A stretch of DNA of 64,000 nt. Origin: Alphaproteobacteria bacterium. Its GTDB lineage: Bacteria > Pseudomonadota > Alphaproteobacteria > Rhodobacterales > Rhodobacteraceae. Below are positions 53,869 to 63,975 of this stretch, piece by piece (position 1 is the first letter of the stretch; every line of letters begins with the position of its first letter). The position numbers and the translations under genes are program-made. The stretch is taken from positions 1 through 64,000 of the forward strand of contig JAUHYC010000016.1 of assembly GCA_030426685.1 (NCBI GenBank), written 5' to 3'. Under the pieces are notes generated by a model. That model made no database searches. It saw only the letters and a program-made list of their open reading frames with translations, and was not told where the DNA came from.

Positions 53869-54444
53869 CTATGGCATCCAGGCGCGCTGATCTGGGATGA
53901 ACAATTTCATGGTGTCACCGATGGACAATGACCCCGGTCGTTCCACCCATGCGGTAACGCCACGACGGCCCTGCGCTGCCGGTTTGAAGCCGGCTCCCTT
54001 CCCCGTCGCTTCCGCCTCAATCTCTCGTCCCGGCAAGACGCAGGGACGGTTTTCCATATCGATCACGATGGTCAGCCCGCTTTGGGCCTGCAGGCGCGAA
54101 GACGGAGGTACATGGGTGAAATCCGGGATGCCGCGCAAAACGATGCTGGCCCCCATCAGGGCCGGATCCAACTGATCCATTCCCATTTTCGCTGCAATTT
54201 CCTGCAGTTCTTCTTCGGACAATACGGTCAGCTGCCGCACATTCCGAATCTCGGTGCCCTGAGGATAAAGGTTCTTGACCCGTACGCAGGAGGGTCGCGT
54301 CTCACCCTCGTGCCGGGCCCCTGGATCACCTGAGAAACCGAGGGACAGCGCGTCAACCGGCTGCGCGCGCAGGGATAGGCCTGCGGGGACATGGCCCAGC
54401 CACGTGACTTCGGCCACAAATTCAGTTTCTTTCAGGACCGGCAT
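53869..54444 (-). CDS. MOSC domain-containing protein
   Basis: 191 aa. The MOSC fold (molybdenum-cofactor sulfurase C-terminal) is seen as IRNVRQLTVLSEEELQEIAA near residues 65-85, GASIVLRGIPDFTHVPPSSR, and the cysteine-containing NRPC motif in DMENRPCVLPGREIE, which binds a metal-sulfur cofactor. C-terminal GRRGVTAWVERPGSLSIGD is typical. Role in molybdoenzyme metabolism is probable but unspecified. It stands alone between fhs and ftsH. Confidence 0.87.
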   Translation of the reverse strand: MPVLKETEFVAEVTWLGHVPAGLSLRAQPVDALSLGFSGDPGARHEGETRPSCVRVKNLYPQGTEIRNVRQLTVLSEEELQEIAAKMGMDQLDPALMGASIVLRGIPDFTHVPPSSRLQAQSGLTIVIDMENRPCVLPGREIEAEATGKGAGFKPAAQGRRGVTAWVERPGSLSIGDTMKLFIPDQRAWMP

Positions 54445-54507
54445 AATACATCACCTCTGGCTGCGAATTTGCACACTAGAGGCCATCGGTCGCGGGTTGA
54501 AAAGCAA

Positions 54508-54530
54508 AAACCCGGGCGATGCCCGGGTTT
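54508..54530 (-). terminator. Rho-independent terminator of ftsH
   Basis: A 10-bp stem AAACCCGGGC / GCCCGGGTTT with a 3-base loop, followed on the minus strand by TTTTTGCTTTT. It lies 7 bases past the ftsH stop. Confidence 0.85.
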
Positions 54531-54537
54531 CATAATC

Positions 54538-56454
54538 TTATGCCGAGGGTTCCGGCTCCATCCCGCCCTCAGGCGGCGTTTTCTTGGCCTTGGTTTTCGG
54601 AATGGCCGTCACGCTGGGTGCATTACCTTCGTCCGGTTTGTCGCCCTCATCATCGCTTTCGCTGGGTGGCTCACCGTTCATGACACGCTTGATTTCGTCC
54701 CCGGTCAGGGTTTCGTATTCCAACAGACCCTGCGCCAGACGTTCCCATTCCTCATTTTTCTCGGTCAAAATGCCGTGCGCGCGCTCATATCCCTGCTGGA
54801 TAAGGCGTTTGACCTCTTCCTCGATCAGCTCTTTGGTATGGGCAGAAACCGAGAAACCAGCGGTGTTGCCCGAATACCCTTCATGTGCCTCGGCATAGTC
54901 GATATTGCCGACCTTGTCCGACATACCCCAACGCATGACCATCGCGCGCGCCAGCTGGCTGGCCTGCATGATATCACCCGCCGGACCGTTCGAGACATGA
55001 TCCTCACCGTATTTGATAACTTCGGCGGCCTTGCCCGCCATGGTCATGGCCAGCTTCTGCTCACATTCGTCGCGGTGATAGTTCAGCTGGTCCATCTCGG
55101 GCAGGCTGACAACCATACCCAGCGCACCGCCGCGCGGGATGATCGTCGCCTTATAGACGGGGTCGCACAGCGGCAATGTCATGCCAACAACCGCATGGCC
55201 TGATTCGTGGTACGCGGTCTTTTCCTTCTGGTCCTGCGTCAGCACCATCGAGCGCCGCTCGGCCCCCATCATCACCTTGTCCTTGGCGTTCTCAAAATCT
55301 TCCATGGTGACAAAGCGACGACCTACGCGCGCGGCCATCAGTGCGGCCTCGTTCACGAGGTTTGCCAGGTCAGCGCCCGAAAAGCCAGGCGTACCTCGCG
55401 CAATGATGCGCAGATCAACGTCAGGGCCCAGAGGCGTCTTGCGCGCATGCACGCCCAGAATCTTCTCACGCCCTTTGATGTCGGGGTTGCCGACCGTGAC
55501 CTGACGGTCAAACCGGCCCGGACGCAGCAGCGCGGGATCCAGAACATCCTTACGGTTGGTCGCGGCCAGAATGATCACACCTTCGTTGGCCTCGAACCCG
55601 TCCATCTCGACCAGCAGCTGGTTGAGGGTCTGTTCGCGTTCGTCGTTGCCACCACCGTAACCGGCACCACGATGACGACCCACGGCGTCAATCTCGTCAA
55701 TGAACACGATACATGGTGCGTTCTTCTTGGCCTGTTCGAACATATCGCGGACTCGCGAGGCGCCGACGCCAACGAACATCTCAACGAAATCCGAACCGGA
55801 AATCGTGAAGAACGGCACGCCCGCCTCACCTGCGATGGCACGCGCCAGCAAAGTCTTACCAGTACCCGGAGGGCCAACTAGCAACGCGCCCTTGGGAATC
55901 TTGCCGCCAAGACGTGAGAATTTCTGCGGATTGCGCAGGAACTCAACGATCTCTTCCAGCTCTTCCTTGGCCTCGTCGATGCCCGCCACGTCGTCAAACG
56001 TCACGCGGCCATGCTTTTCGGTCAGCATCTTGGCCTTGGATTTGCCAAAGCCCATCGCACCGCCTTTACCGCCGCCTTGCATCCGGTTCATGAAATAGAC
56101 CCAGACACCGATGAGCAACAGGAAGGGCAATAGTGTGATCAGGAACGACTGGAACCCGGATTGCTGCTGTTTTTCAGCGCGCACCGGGATGTTCTTGTCG
56201 ATCAGCAGCTTGGTCACCTCGGCATCGCCGGGTTTGATGGTTACGTAGTCTTTATTGTCATTCGTGCGATAGCGAATTTGTTCGCCGTCCAGCGTCACGC
56301 TGGAGACGTCTCCGGCATCCACGGCACTGACGAATTCAGTATAGGTACGTTCATTGTTTTGCAGCGATCCGCTGGGGCCGCTGAACAGGTTGAACAGTGC
56401 TAGGATCAGCAGAAACAGAACGACCCAGAAGGCGATGTTGCGAGCGTTGCCCAA
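54538..56454 (-). CDS. ftsH: ATP-dependent zinc metalloprotease FtsH
   Basis: Membrane-bound AAA+ protease for quality control and regulated turnover of proteins such as LpxC and sigma-32. 638 aa from a TTG at 56454, which has AGGAG seven bases upstream and gives the family start [21 protein letters not shown] first span, periplasmic domain and second span ([18 protein letters not shown]) are followed by Walker A GPPGTGKT (194-201) and the zinc motif HESGH (416-420). An ATG at 56505 would add 17 poorly conserved residues. Terminator at the end; tilS lies directly upstream. Confidence 0.96.
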   Translation of the reverse strand: MGNARNIAFWVVLFLLILALFNLFSGPSGSLQNNERTYTEFVSAVDAGDVSSVTLDGEQIRYRTNDNKDYVTIKPGDAEVTKLLIDKNIPVRAEKQQQSGFQSFLITLLPFLLLIGVWVYFMNRMQGGGKGGAMGFGKSKAKMLTEKHGRVTFDDVAGIDEAKEELEEIVEFLRNPQKFSRLGGKIPKGALLVGPPGTGKTLLARAIAGEAGVPFFTISGSDFVEMFVGVGASRVRDMFEQAKKNAPCIVFIDEIDAVGRHRGAGYGGGNDEREQTLNQLLVEMDGFEANEGVIILAATNRKDVLDPALLRPGRFDRQVTVGNPDIKGREKILGVHARKTPLGPDVDLRIIARGTPGFSGADLANLVNEAALMAARVGRRFVTMEDFENAKDKVMMGAERRSMVLTQDQKEKTAYHESGHAVVGMTLPLCDPVYKATIIPRGGALGMVVSLPEMDQLNYHRDECEQKLAMTMAGKAAEVIKYGEDHVSNGPAGDIMQASQLARAMVMRWGMSDKVGNIDYAEAHEGYSGNTAGFSVSAHTKELIEEEVKRLIQQGYERAHGILTEKNEEWERLAQGLLEYETLTGDEIKRVMNGEPPSESDDEGDKPDEGNAPSVTAIPKTKAKKTPPEGGMEPEPSA

Positions 56455-56531
56455 GGAAAATCTCCTGAAAGGTTTCGGCAGGCGGGGACCTACCGGGGTT
56501 GCCACTTAAAATAGAGAGGATTGTGGCAGGT

Positions 56532-57785
56532 TCAATGCGATAAAATCGCGGCGTAGAAGTCGGACCTTTCAGAAGGCATCTCGGCACGCCATCCATTTCC
56601 GAATCCGGCAAGAGGTGCGGCCAATACAATGCCCCCCGCCCACACTGCCGGGGTCGACAAAAGCACCGCACGCGGCTTTCCCGCAGAACGCCAGCTTTCT
56701 AGCTGTAAAATACCTTCCTCGCCCAGTGCCCGGATTTCAGCGTCGGAAGTGTCTGGTCCGGTCACGATCCAGCGCTGGTCCCAGATGTTTCCGGGCAAGG
56801 CGGTTTCACTACTGACTGCGTTTAGCTCTCTGCAAATCCAAGCTTTTTCGCCATCCTGAACCAGAAGGCAGCCACCCAGATTGGCCGATCGACCGGCCGA
56901 AAGTGCCTCCAGCGCCTGTTCGATCGCGGATTGACGCGGCGGATATTCTTTGTCCGCAATCCACATGATGGCGGCAACAACAAGGCGACGGCGGATTTCA
57001 CGCGGCAAGGCAGCGAAACCGATGCGCTCGATACAGAGGTCACCGTCCACGACAGAGATACATTGGCGGGCGGATTCCTGCGCGTATTGCGCCAAAGCCT
57101 CTCGAGCTTGTGCGAGATTGTCAGCGACACGCGACAGACCTTCTGCCGTGATCCCGATCTGATCCAGCCGGGTCAAAGCCTCCCGGACCTTGATCCTGTC
57201 AAAGCGCTGATCCTGATTCGAAGGGTCATCGATCCATTCGACACCCCCTGCAGTCAGATAGGTGCGCAACCGTGCGCGCGTGACCGTCAGCAGGGGACGC
57301 AGCAGGGTGACCCCGCCCACTTTGCGTTGCGCCGCCATTGCGGACAGGCCGGACACACCTGCGGAACGGGCAAGGCGCATCAACACCGTCTCAGCCTGAT
57401 CATCCGCCGTATGGCCCAGCGCGATCGCTTCAAGGTGATGGTCCTCAGCCCATTGAGCCAACAACCGGTATCGCGCCTGACGCGCCTGACTCTGCAGGTT
57501 GCCGGTTCCGTCCCAGCCCTGCCATTTCAATGTCGCATGCGGAATACCCAGGCCGCGCGCCAACGCGGCGACTGTTTCGGCCTCGGCGGCGGCTTCCTGG
57601 CGCAGGCCATGATCGACCGTTGCCGAAAACAGCTCAACCTGCGTGTGTTTTGTGATCTTCGCCAGCACGCACAACAAGGCCGTTGAATCGCTGCCCCCCG
57701 ATACGGCCACACCTAAGCGGTGCGGCAAAGGATCGGGCAGACCTGCCCGAAGCTCGGCCTCAAGCGTATCTGCGTCAGAACTCAA
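56532..57785 (-). CDS. tilS: tRNA(Ile)-lysidine synthase
   Basis: 417 aa. Modifies C34 of tRNA-Ile(CAU) to lysidine with ATP and lysine, so that it reads AUA. The PP-loop SGGSDS is at residues 29-34, then DHGLRQEAAAEAE, LGHTADDQAETVLMRLARSAG and PLLTVTRARLRTYL, typical of TilS. The start is TTG at 57785, whose TTGA overlaps the stop of cpoB by four bases; no ATG lies before the PP-loop. It follows cpoB and precedes ftsH, a conserved order. Confidence 0.94.
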   Translation of the reverse strand: MSSDADTLEAELRAGLPDPLPHRLGVAVSGGSDSTALLCVLAKITKHTQVELFSATVDHGLRQEAAAEAETVAALARGLGIPHATLKWQGWDGTGNLQSQARQARYRLLAQWAEDHHLEAIALGHTADDQAETVLMRLARSAGVSGLSAMAAQRKVGGVTLLRPLLTVTRARLRTYLTAGGVEWIDDPSNQDQRFDRIKVREALTRLDQIGITAEGLSRVADNLAQAREALAQYAQESARQCISVVDGDLCIERIGFAALPREIRRRLVVAAIMWIADKEYPPRQSAIEQALEALSAGRSANLGGCLLVQDGEKAWICRELNAVSSETALPGNIWDQRWIVTGPDTSDAEIRALGEEGILQLESWRSAGKPRAVLLSTPAVWAGGIVLAAPLAGFGNGWRAEMPSERSDFYAAILSH

Positions 57786-58609
57786 GAACAGCCCAGCGCT
57801 GCCATTTCCTGCGTGGCCGAACTTGCAGGGGCCGAGGATGGAAAGCGCACCCCAACCTCGCCCAGTGTGATGCAGGCCTGATCGGTCTGGCCCAGACGAC
57901 CCAGAGCCGCGCCCAGCTCAAACAGCGCCTCGGGGGCCAGAGGGCCTTCGGAATCGCCGGTGAAACTGGCCAGGAACGCCCGTGCAGCCTCCCGCGTGTC
58001 TCCCAACCCCTCAAGTGCCTGACCGCGCCGCAGATTGGCCTGCGCCGCCAACGGGCTGCCGGGATAGGATTGGTCAAACTGCAAAAACAGGTCTGATGCC
58101 GTTTGGAAATCACCGTCTGCCAGAGCTTGCGAGGCGGCATCGAAATCGGCCTGTTCACCGACGGCCAATTCGCCCTGCTCGGTGATTTCGGGCTGCGGCG
58201 GCGTCGGTGTAACTGCAACTTCGGTCTGGGTGTCGCCACCCAGCGTCGAGGTCTCACCCAGCGTGCTCAGATCGCCACCTTCCAGTTCAACCAGACGAAA
58301 CTCCAGATCGCCAATGCGGTTGGTGCCATCGGTGACGATATTCTGCACCCGCTGGTTCAACTGCTCTGTCTGGCGCGTCAGGCGCTGCAATTCGGCCTCA
58401 ATGGCGTCAACACGTTCCAGTACCGAGCTGCCGGACAGGTTCGGCGCGGGCGAGCCGGTGGTCGAAAACTCTCGCTTGAGACGTTGAATTTCTACATGCA
58501 ACACCGTCAGTTCCTGACGGATATCCGCCAGCGTCTGCTGATCCTGTGCCTGAGCCACACCAGCGGCAGAGATAACCGCCGCCAGAACCAAACCTGCAAA
58601 TCGCATCAT
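57782..58609 (-). CDS. cpoB: Tol-Pal system protein CpoB (YbgF)
   Basis: 275 aa periplasmic protein. A signal peptide (residues 1-22, ending VAQA) precedes a coiled-coil trimerisation segment (LADIRQELTVLHVEIQRLKR and ELQRLTRQTEQLNQRVQNI), then a Gln/Thr/Pro-rich linker and three TPRs from about residue 155 (QADFDAASQALADGDFQTAS onward). It coordinates peptidoglycan synthesis by PBP1B with Tol-driven outer-membrane constriction. It lies 1 base after the pal stop and overlaps tilS. Confidence 0.93.
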   Translation of the reverse strand: MMRFAGLVLAAVISAAGVAQAQDQQTLADIRQELTVLHVEIQRLKREFSTTGSPAPNLSGSSVLERVDAIEAELQRLTRQTEQLNQRVQNIVTDGTNRIGDLEFRLVELEGGDLSTLGETSTLGGDTQTEVAVTPTPPQPEITEQGELAVGEQADFDAASQALADGDFQTASDLFLQFDQSYPGSPLAAQANLRRGQALEGLGDTREAARAFLASFTGDSEGPLAPEALFELGAALGRLGQTDQACITLGEVGVRFPSSAPASSATQEMAALGCS

Positions 58610-58610
58610 T

Positions 58611-59114
58611 TTACCCCAAGGTTGAACCGGTCAACACCGTCACCGCACGGCGGTTCTTGGAATAGCATTCCTCGGTGCTGCAAATTTCGATCGGTCGTTC
58701 CTTGCCATAACTGACAGTGGTCAGCCGGTTGCCTGCCACCCCGCGCGAGATCAGGTACTCCCGCGCCGCGTTTGCCCGGCGGGCACCAAGGGCAAGGTTG
58801 TATTCACGCGTGCCCTGTTCGTCCGCGTGGCCTTCGATATTGGCGACAAAATCCGGGTTGGCCAACAGCCAATCCGCCTGCCCCTGCAGGACCGTCTGTG
58901 CCTGCGGGCTCAGCGTGGACTGGTCAACGGCGAACAGCACACGGTCACCTACCGTCTGCTGGAAATAGGCAGGCGAGCGCGGATCACTGGGCGAACCCGG
59001 CACCAACGAGCCGCTGCCGCCTGCACCGCCACCCAGCGCCGAAGGATCATTGTTGGAACAGGCAGCGATCACACTCAACGCGCCCAATGCAAGGATTTTG
59101 CCCAATACGTTCAT
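58611..59114 (-). CDS. pal: peptidoglycan-associated lipoprotein Pal
   Basis: 167 aa. A lipoprotein signal peptide ends in VIAA-C (Cys19). A Gly/Ser-rich linker precedes the OmpA-like peptidoglycan-binding domain: VLFAVDQSTLSPQAQTVLQG, NIEGHADEQGTREYNLALGA, RRANAAREYLISRGV and SYGKERPI. It anchors the outer membrane to peptidoglycan within the Tol-Pal machinery. The 83-base gap to tolB has a weak hairpin (GCCGCT / AGCGGC). Spacing to cpoB is 1 base. Confidence 0.95.
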   Translation of the reverse strand: MNVLGKILALGALSVIAACSNNDPSALGGGAGGSGSLVPGSPSDPRSPAYFQQTVGDRVLFAVDQSTLSPQAQTVLQGQADWLLANPDFVANIEGHADEQGTREYNLALGARRANAAREYLISRGVAGNRLTTVSYGKERPIEICSTEECYSKNRRAVTVLTGSTLG

Positions 59115-59197
59115 TTCAAGTGCCTCGTGTTTTGTTTATTGCCGCTTGTCTAGCACAGCGGCGGTTTGTTGTGAACTTTGTCGGTGATCGGTTCCAA

Positions 59198-60517
59198 TCA
59201 ATTCTGCAACGGTCCCCAGGATGGATCGCTTCCGCCATCGGGCGTGCGCACAGGTCGCAGATTGCGCCCCGAGATATCAACGGAATACAGCGTCGACCGC
59301 CCACTTGCGCCCTGAGTCTCGCGGGTGAACATGATAACGCGCCCATTGGGTGACCAAGTTGGCCCTTCATCCAGGAATGAGGCTGTCAACAGCCGCTCCT
59401 CGCTGCCATCGGTGCGCATGACACCGATATGGAACCGGCCCTTGTTCTGCTTGGTGAACGCCACCAGATCGCCGCGCGGTGACCAGACCGGGGTGCCATA
59501 GCGCCCCTGCCCGAAACTGATCCGCGTCGCCTCGCCCCCATTTGCAGGCATGATATAAAGCTGAGGCGTTCCCGAGCGGTCGCTTTCGAACACGATCTGA
59601 CTGCCATCCGGGGAATAGCTGGGTGCCGTTTCAATCGCCGGCGTATTGGTCAGGCGCGCGCTCTGGCCCGAGGCCAGATCCATTTTCCACAGATCGGTAT
59701 TGCCGCCCTGCGTCAGCGAATAGACGATCGAGCGGCCATCCGGCGAGAAACGCGGAGAAAAGCTCATCGTGCCTTCCTGCGTGGGCAACTCCTGCCGTTT
59801 CACACGGCCCACATCCAGCAGGTATATCCGCGGCTGGCCGGTCTCGTAGCTGGTATAGAGCAGGCGATCCCCGGTAGGCGAAAACCGCGGCGCAAGCACA
59901 ATTGCGGCGCTGTCGGTCAGGTACTGAACATTCGCGCCGTCATAATCCATGATTGCCAGCCGCTTGAGGCGCTGATCCTTCGGACCACTTTCCGATACAA
60001 AGGCCACGCGGCTATCGAAATAGCCACCCTCGCCTGTTATGCGGCTATAGACCTGATCAGCGACTTTATGCGCCATCCGACGCCAGCCCTCGGTGGTGCC
60101 TGCAAATTGCAAACCGGTGCCAAGCTCCTGCCCCGAAAAGACATCCCAAACCCGGAACCGCACGGTCAGTTGCTTGCCCGATACATTCACCGCACCCGTT
60201 ACCAGGGCCTGAGCGTTGATCGCCTTCCAGTCGGCAAACTGTACCGGCGCCTCGAAACTGCTGACCCGGCTGATGAAAGCATCTGAGGAGATTTCGCGAA
60301 ACAGACCCGTCCCGGTCAAGTCCGACACAACAACGCGCGAGATATCCTGCGCGTATTGCGTGGCCGCTGGCCCGTCGGGCACAAAGCTTGGCACCGCGAA
60401 GGGCATCGGTTCGATTATCCCTTCGTCGATTTCCAGGCGCAGCGGACCGCTCTGGGCTTGGGCCGGTGCTGACAGAAGGGTGAGGCCAACAAAGAGGCTG
60501 GTCAGAAGTTTCATCAT
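59198..60517 (-). CDS. tolB: Tol-Pal system protein TolB
   Basis: 439 aa periplasmic protein. A signal peptide (residues 1-21) is followed by the N-terminal alpha/beta domain ([19 protein letters not shown]) that binds TolA and by a six-bladed beta-propeller with repeated SPDG-type motifs ([60 protein letters not shown]), which binds Pal. The start ATG overlaps the tolA stop by 4 bases (ATGA). Order tolQ-tolR-tolA-tolB-pal is the classical one. Confidence 0.96.
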   Translation of the reverse strand: MMKLLTSLFVGLTLLSAPAQAQSGPLRLEIDEGIIEPMPFAVPSFVPDGPAATQYAQDISRVVVSDLTGTGLFREISSDAFISRVSSFEAPVQFADWKAINAQALVTGAVNVSGKQLTVRFRVWDVFSGQELGTGLQFAGTTEGWRRMAHKVADQVYSRITGEGGYFDSRVAFVSESGPKDQRLKRLAIMDYDGANVQYLTDSAAIVLAPRFSPTGDRLLYTSYETGQPRIYLLDVGRVKRQELPTQEGTMSFSPRFSPDGRSIVYSLTQGGNTDLWKMDLASGQSARLTNTPAIETAPSYSPDGSQIVFESDRSGTPQLYIMPANGGEATRISFGQGRYGTPVWSPRGDLVAFTKQNKGRFHIGVMRTDGSEERLLTASFLDEGPTWSPNGRVIMFTRETQGASGRSTLYSVDISGRNLRPVRTPDGGSDPSWGPLQN

Positions 60518-61617
60518 TTGATCCGCATCCTCTCGGGATTGAATGTAATCTCAATATCCTGCCAATGGCTGTATTTGTCAGCAGGCAGGTCGTATCCTTT
60601 GGAGCCGCAGCGCAAAATCGCGCGTCGGGCTGCTTCGTAAGCCTGTTTCGCCGAGGCCGCCGTGCCACCGGAGCTATCCAGCATCTTCAAGCTGCCCCCA
60701 ACCACTTTGCCGTCCCTGCTCAGCGAGAAACCAACAACAACCACGGTCTGCAGGGCATCGGTCGACAGCGATCCAACGTTCCAGCATTGCGACACAGCCA
60801 CACGCATCGCATCTTTTTCGCCGCTGGTCAGCGGCGGGCCTGAGGGTTCGCTTCCATTTCCCAGCGCCTCAGCCAGCGCGTCATTGATCGCATCTTCGTT
60901 CTGGGCAGGTTCAGCCGGGGCAGGCTCACGTGTTTCTGCCACCTCCGGCTCAGGCTGGGGTGCCGGGCGATTGGGGCGAACGCGTGGGCGCGGCGAGGTT
61001 CTTGGCGCTTGTTTGTCGGTCTCTTCGGCCTCGGTCACGATCTCTGGCGCTGCCTCTTCGGGCGCGGTCTGATCCTGTTGTTCCTGCTGGATCTCTGCCC
61101 CTTCCTCCAACGAAACCGGGGGCGTTTCGACATCATCCGGTTTTACTTCTGGCGGCGGCGCTTCAACAGGTTCGGGTGCTACTTTGTCCGCCGGTTGCGG
61201 CTCTGCCTCAGGACCCGGCGGGACGGGCAGCGCCGCCACTTCGGGCTCGGGCTGGTCCAGCGTCGGGGGTTCTTCGATCAATTCAGGCTCGGGCGCGATC
61301 TCAACCGCTTCCGGCTGAATTTCCGGCTCGGGTTCCGGTTCAGGCTCAGGCACTGGCTCGGGCTGAGGCGGTTCCTCGGGCGTTGACTCCGGAGCCGCGA
61401 CCTCTTCGGGTACTTCGGGCTGCTGGAGCTCTTCCGGATCGCTCGGCACCTCGGGTGCGCTCCGCTGCGCGGTCATCGCTGCAAATTGCTCGGACGTGAT
61501 CACGGATACATCCTGCACAGCCATTGGAAGCGGCTCGGAACGGAACGTGCCCCCAAACAGCGCCCAGCTGATCAGGCTAACATGCGCAATCGCTGAAATC
61601 TTGGTGCCGGTCTCCAC
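60514..61617 (-). CDS. tolA: Tol-Pal system protein TolA (Pro/Glu-rich linker)
   Basis: 367 aa. A short cytoplasmic start and one membrane span ([17 protein letters not shown]) precede a very long Pro/Glu-rich segment (about residues 45-240, with runs such as [15 protein letters not shown]) and a C-terminal globular TolA/TonB-like domain with one conserved disulfide-type cysteine pair (SQCWNVG, LRCGSKG). In E. coli the middle domain is an Ala/Lys-rich helix; here it is extended and acidic. GTG start at 61617 with GAGG upstream. Transmits force from TolQR to TolB/Pal. Confidence 0.93.
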   Translation of the reverse strand: METGTKISAIAHVSLISWALFGGTFRSEPLPMAVQDVSVITSEQFAAMTAQRSAPEVPSDPEELQQPEVPEEVAAPESTPEEPPQPEPVPEPEPEPEPEIQPEAVEIAPEPELIEEPPTLDQPEPEVAALPVPPGPEAEPQPADKVAPEPVEAPPPEVKPDDVETPPVSLEEGAEIQQEQQDQTAPEEAAPEIVTEAEETDKQAPRTSPRPRVRPNRPAPQPEPEVAETREPAPAEPAQNEDAINDALAEALGNGSEPSGPPLTSGEKDAMRVAVSQCWNVGSLSTDALQTVVVVGFSLSRDGKVVGGSLKMLDSSGGTAASAKQAYEAARRAILRCGSKGYDLPADKYSHWQDIEITFNPERMRIK

Positions 61618-61632
61618 CGCGCGACCTCACTC

Positions 61633-62103
61633 TCACCCATCGTCCAGCGTCGGCCCGCCGGTATCGGTCACAAGGCCCACATTGGAAAAGCCACCCGCGT
61701 TCAGCGCACCCATGACCTGCATCACCTGAGCATAGGGAATCGCGCCGTCCGCGCGCAGGAACACGCGGTCACTGCTGCGTTCAGATGCAATGGCGCGCAG
61801 TTTGCCGATCAGTTCTTCGCGCAGCACATCTGTCGTCTGAATCTGCACACGGCCATCGGCGGTCAGGGTCACGGTCAGTGGCTCTTCGTTGTCACCGGGC
61901 AGCGCACTGGCGGCGGTCTTGGGCAGATCCACCGGCACCCCGACGGTCAACAGGGGTGCAGCCACCATGAAAATGATCAGCAACACCAGCATGACATCGA
62001 CAAATGGCGTCACGTTGATCTCGGCCATCGGCTGCGCACGCCCACGACGACGTCCGCGTCTGCGCCCGTTTCCACCCGAGGGCTGCTGTACCGCCGCGCT
62101 CAT
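61633..62103 (-). CDS. tolR: Tol-Pal system protein TolR
   Basis: 156 aa ExbD/TolR-type protein. A basic N-terminus (RRRGRRRGRAQ) precedes the single span INVTPFVDVMLVLLIIFMVA, with the force-generating Asp in FVDVMLV, and a periplasmic domain with VDLPKTAA and DGAIPYAQVMQVMGALNAGG. It works with TolQ as a proton-driven stator. It starts 2 bases after the tolQ stop; 15 bases separate it from tolA. Confidence 0.95.
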   Translation of the reverse strand: MSAAVQQPSGGNGRRRGRRRGRAQPMAEINVTPFVDVMLVLLIIFMVAAPLLTVGVPVDLPKTAASALPGDNEEPLTVTLTADGRVQIQTTDVLREELIGKLRAIASERSSDRVFLRADGAIPYAQVMQVMGALNAGGFSNVGLVTDTGGPTLDDG

Positions 62104-62105
62104 CG

Positions 62106-62801
62106 TCAGCTATCCAACTGCCGCGACAGGATGGTCGCGAATTCGTCGGCAAATGCCTCGTACCCACCCACGATGCGATCACTGTCTGCGCTGAGCTTGT
62201 TGTAGAAAATCACCGCCGGAATCGCGGCCAGCAGGCCCAGCCCCGTGGCCAGCAATGCCTCGGCGATACCGGGGGCCACCACAGCCAAATTGGTGTTTTG
62301 CTGCTCGGCAATCTCGATGAAGGCATTCATAATGCCCCAGACCGTCCCGAACAGGCCGATAAACGGTGCCGTAGATCCGACGGTCGCCAGAATGGGCAGC
62401 CCCTTCTGCAGCCCTTCGGACTCTTTCGCGATCGCCACGTCCATCGACCGGTCAATCCGCGCGGTCGCCCCGGCGATCAAGCCGCCATCGGTGCGGTGCG
62501 AACGTCGCCATTCGATCATGCCAGCGGCAAAAATCTTCTCGGAACTGCCATCGGGTTGCGCTCCGATCTGTTCGAACAGCTCATCCAGCGGATTGCCGGA
62601 CCAGAAGGATTCATCAAACACCTGTGCCTCGCGGCGGGCGGCCCGGTAGTTGATCAGTTTCTGTATGATGATCGCCCAAGACCAGAAGGATGCGATCACA
62701 AGGATCAGCATCACCACCTTCACGATAAATGTTGCGCGGGCAAACAGCCCCCACATGGAGAAATCGATCTCCTGCGCCAGCGCCAGCGTTTCAGCTTCCA
62801 T
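62106..62801 (-). CDS. tolQ: Tol-Pal system protein TolQ
   Basis: 231 aa ExbB/MotA-type stator subunit with three spans: about residues 17-40, 130-150 and 165-185. FIGLFGTVWGIMNAFIEIAE and GIAEALLATGLGLLAAIPAV are family motifs with the conserved channel residues. Uses the proton gradient to energise TolA. The ATG at 62801 is chosen because MEAETLALAQEIDFSMWGLF is the usual start; a longer frame from 62894 is unsupported. Separated by 105 bases from ybgC. Confidence 0.96.
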   Translation of the reverse strand: MEAETLALAQEIDFSMWGLFARATFIVKVVMLILVIASFWSWAIIIQKLINYRAARREAQVFDESFWSGNPLDELFEQIGAQPDGSSEKIFAAGMIEWRRSHRTDGGLIAGATARIDRSMDVAIAKESEGLQKGLPILATVGSTAPFIGLFGTVWGIMNAFIEIAEQQNTNLAVVAPGIAEALLATGLGLLAAIPAVIFYNKLSADSDRIVGGYEAFADEFATILSRQLDS

Positions 62802-62906
62802 GAACCTGCTCTTTGTTTTGCCTGATGGCCATTTGGCCTTGTTTTGCCAAACGCTAACGCAGATGGAGGCGAAAAGCCAACAGAACCACCCCAAGCGGGT
62901 ATTTTG

Positions 62907-63290
62907 TTACATCAATGCGCGAATCTCTGCCGGAAGGCGCACCGGCCTACCCTGTTTGTTCATGCAGACAGCGGTAACAACGGCACGAAAAATTTCGGTA
63001 TCGCCCCGTCTGACGAGTTGCGACATCGTCAATCGTGCGCCGGACAGCGACATGATGTCGGTTTCAATCACCAGTTCATCTTCGAACCTTGCAGCCGCCA
63101 GATAATCCGCCTCGATCCGTCGCACGACCCACACGATACCCTCGTCACGCATCGCATTCTGGTCATTGCCCAGCTTGCGCACCCAGTCCGACCGGGCGCG
63201 TTCGATAAATTTCAGATAGTTTGCATGATAGACGACCCCACCCATGTCGGTGTCTTCATAATACACTTTGACCTGATAGACATGCGTCAC
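62907..63290 (-). CDS. ybgC: tol-pal-associated acyl-CoA thioesterase YbgC
   Basis: 127 aa hotdog-fold thioesterase that hydrolyses short or long acyl-CoA, possibly for phospholipid metabolism at the Tol-Pal site. YYEDTDMGGVVYHANYLKF holds the catalytic Asp15, as in YbgC; ERARSDWVRKLGNDQNAMR is conserved. It overlaps the preceding gene by 4 bases and stands before tolQ, the classical order. Confidence 0.94.
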   Translation of the reverse strand: MTHVYQVKVYYEDTDMGGVVYHANYLKFIERARSDWVRKLGNDQNAMRDEGIVWVVRRIEADYLAAARFEDELVIETDIMSLSGARLTMSQLVRRGDTEIFRAVVTAVCMNKQGRPVRLPAEIRALM

Positions 63291-63955
63291 TGTGGTGGCT
63301 CCAATCTTGCGAACAGGCGCAGCGCATGCGACGGGTCCTGTGCCGCGCCCGGCAGGACCGGGTCGTAAGCCGCACGGATCACCGCGGCAATATCGGGGCG
63401 CAAAATCGTCACGTCACCCGCTAAGGCCAGCGGCGATGTGCTGCGGAACGCTGTATCAGACCACAGCAGGATGGTCTGCACCACCTGGCTCAAGGCCAGA
63501 GTTTCTGCAGGAATCTTGGACAACTCTGCGTTCATTCGCAAAAACACAAAGGCCGCGCGAATGGCCCCGTCTTCCTCAAACCGAAATATGCGATACTGGT
63601 TGGCATCGGCAACAACCAGCCGGTCAACCAGTGGCCCAAGATCTGGGATCAACCGGTCCAGATCGGGCACCTCCAGCAGTTCCTGCCACTCACGGAAGAA
63701 GAACACCATACAGTTTGACCCGAGCTCCGGGTCGGTTTCCGCCATCTTGTGACCGGCCAGCGCCACCACCGCCTCGAATGCGCCCTTGACCGTTGACAGG
63801 GTCTCTTCCTCAACGCCAAACACGATCGGCGCAATGGGTCGCCCCCAGCGCGCAAACAGAAACTCGCCACTTTCGCGGGTGAACAGCGCCTTGATTTCTT
63901 CAGGTGTCACGCCCGGCCCTTCATCTCTCAAAAGAATACTCTCACCGAGAGGCAT
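63287..63955 (-). CDS. conserved hypothetical protein between ruvB and ybgC
   Basis: 222 aa from the ATG at 63955. A TTG at 63979, overlapping the upstream stop as TTGA, is an alternative that adds 8 residues; tilS uses the same kind of TTGA overlap. I do not recognise a family. It has the segments ALFTRESGEFLFARWGRPI and HKMAETDPELGSNCMVFFFR, and no signal peptide or membrane span, so it is probably cytoplasmic. It overlaps ybgC by 4 bases. The position suggests cotranscription with ybgC and the tol genes. Function unknown. Confidence 0.7.
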   Translation of the reverse strand: MPLGESILLRDEGPGVTPEEIKALFTRESGEFLFARWGRPIAPIVFGVEEETLSTVKGAFEAVVALAGHKMAETDPELGSNCMVFFFREWQELLEVPDLDRLIPDLGPLVDRLVVADANQYRIFRFEEDGAIRAAFVFLRMNAELSKIPAETLALSQVVQTILLWSDTAFRSTSPLALAGDVTILRPDIAAVIRAAYDPVLPGAAQDPSHALRLFARLEPPQ

Positions 63956-63975
63956 AAAATCTCTGGCGTGCGGCT

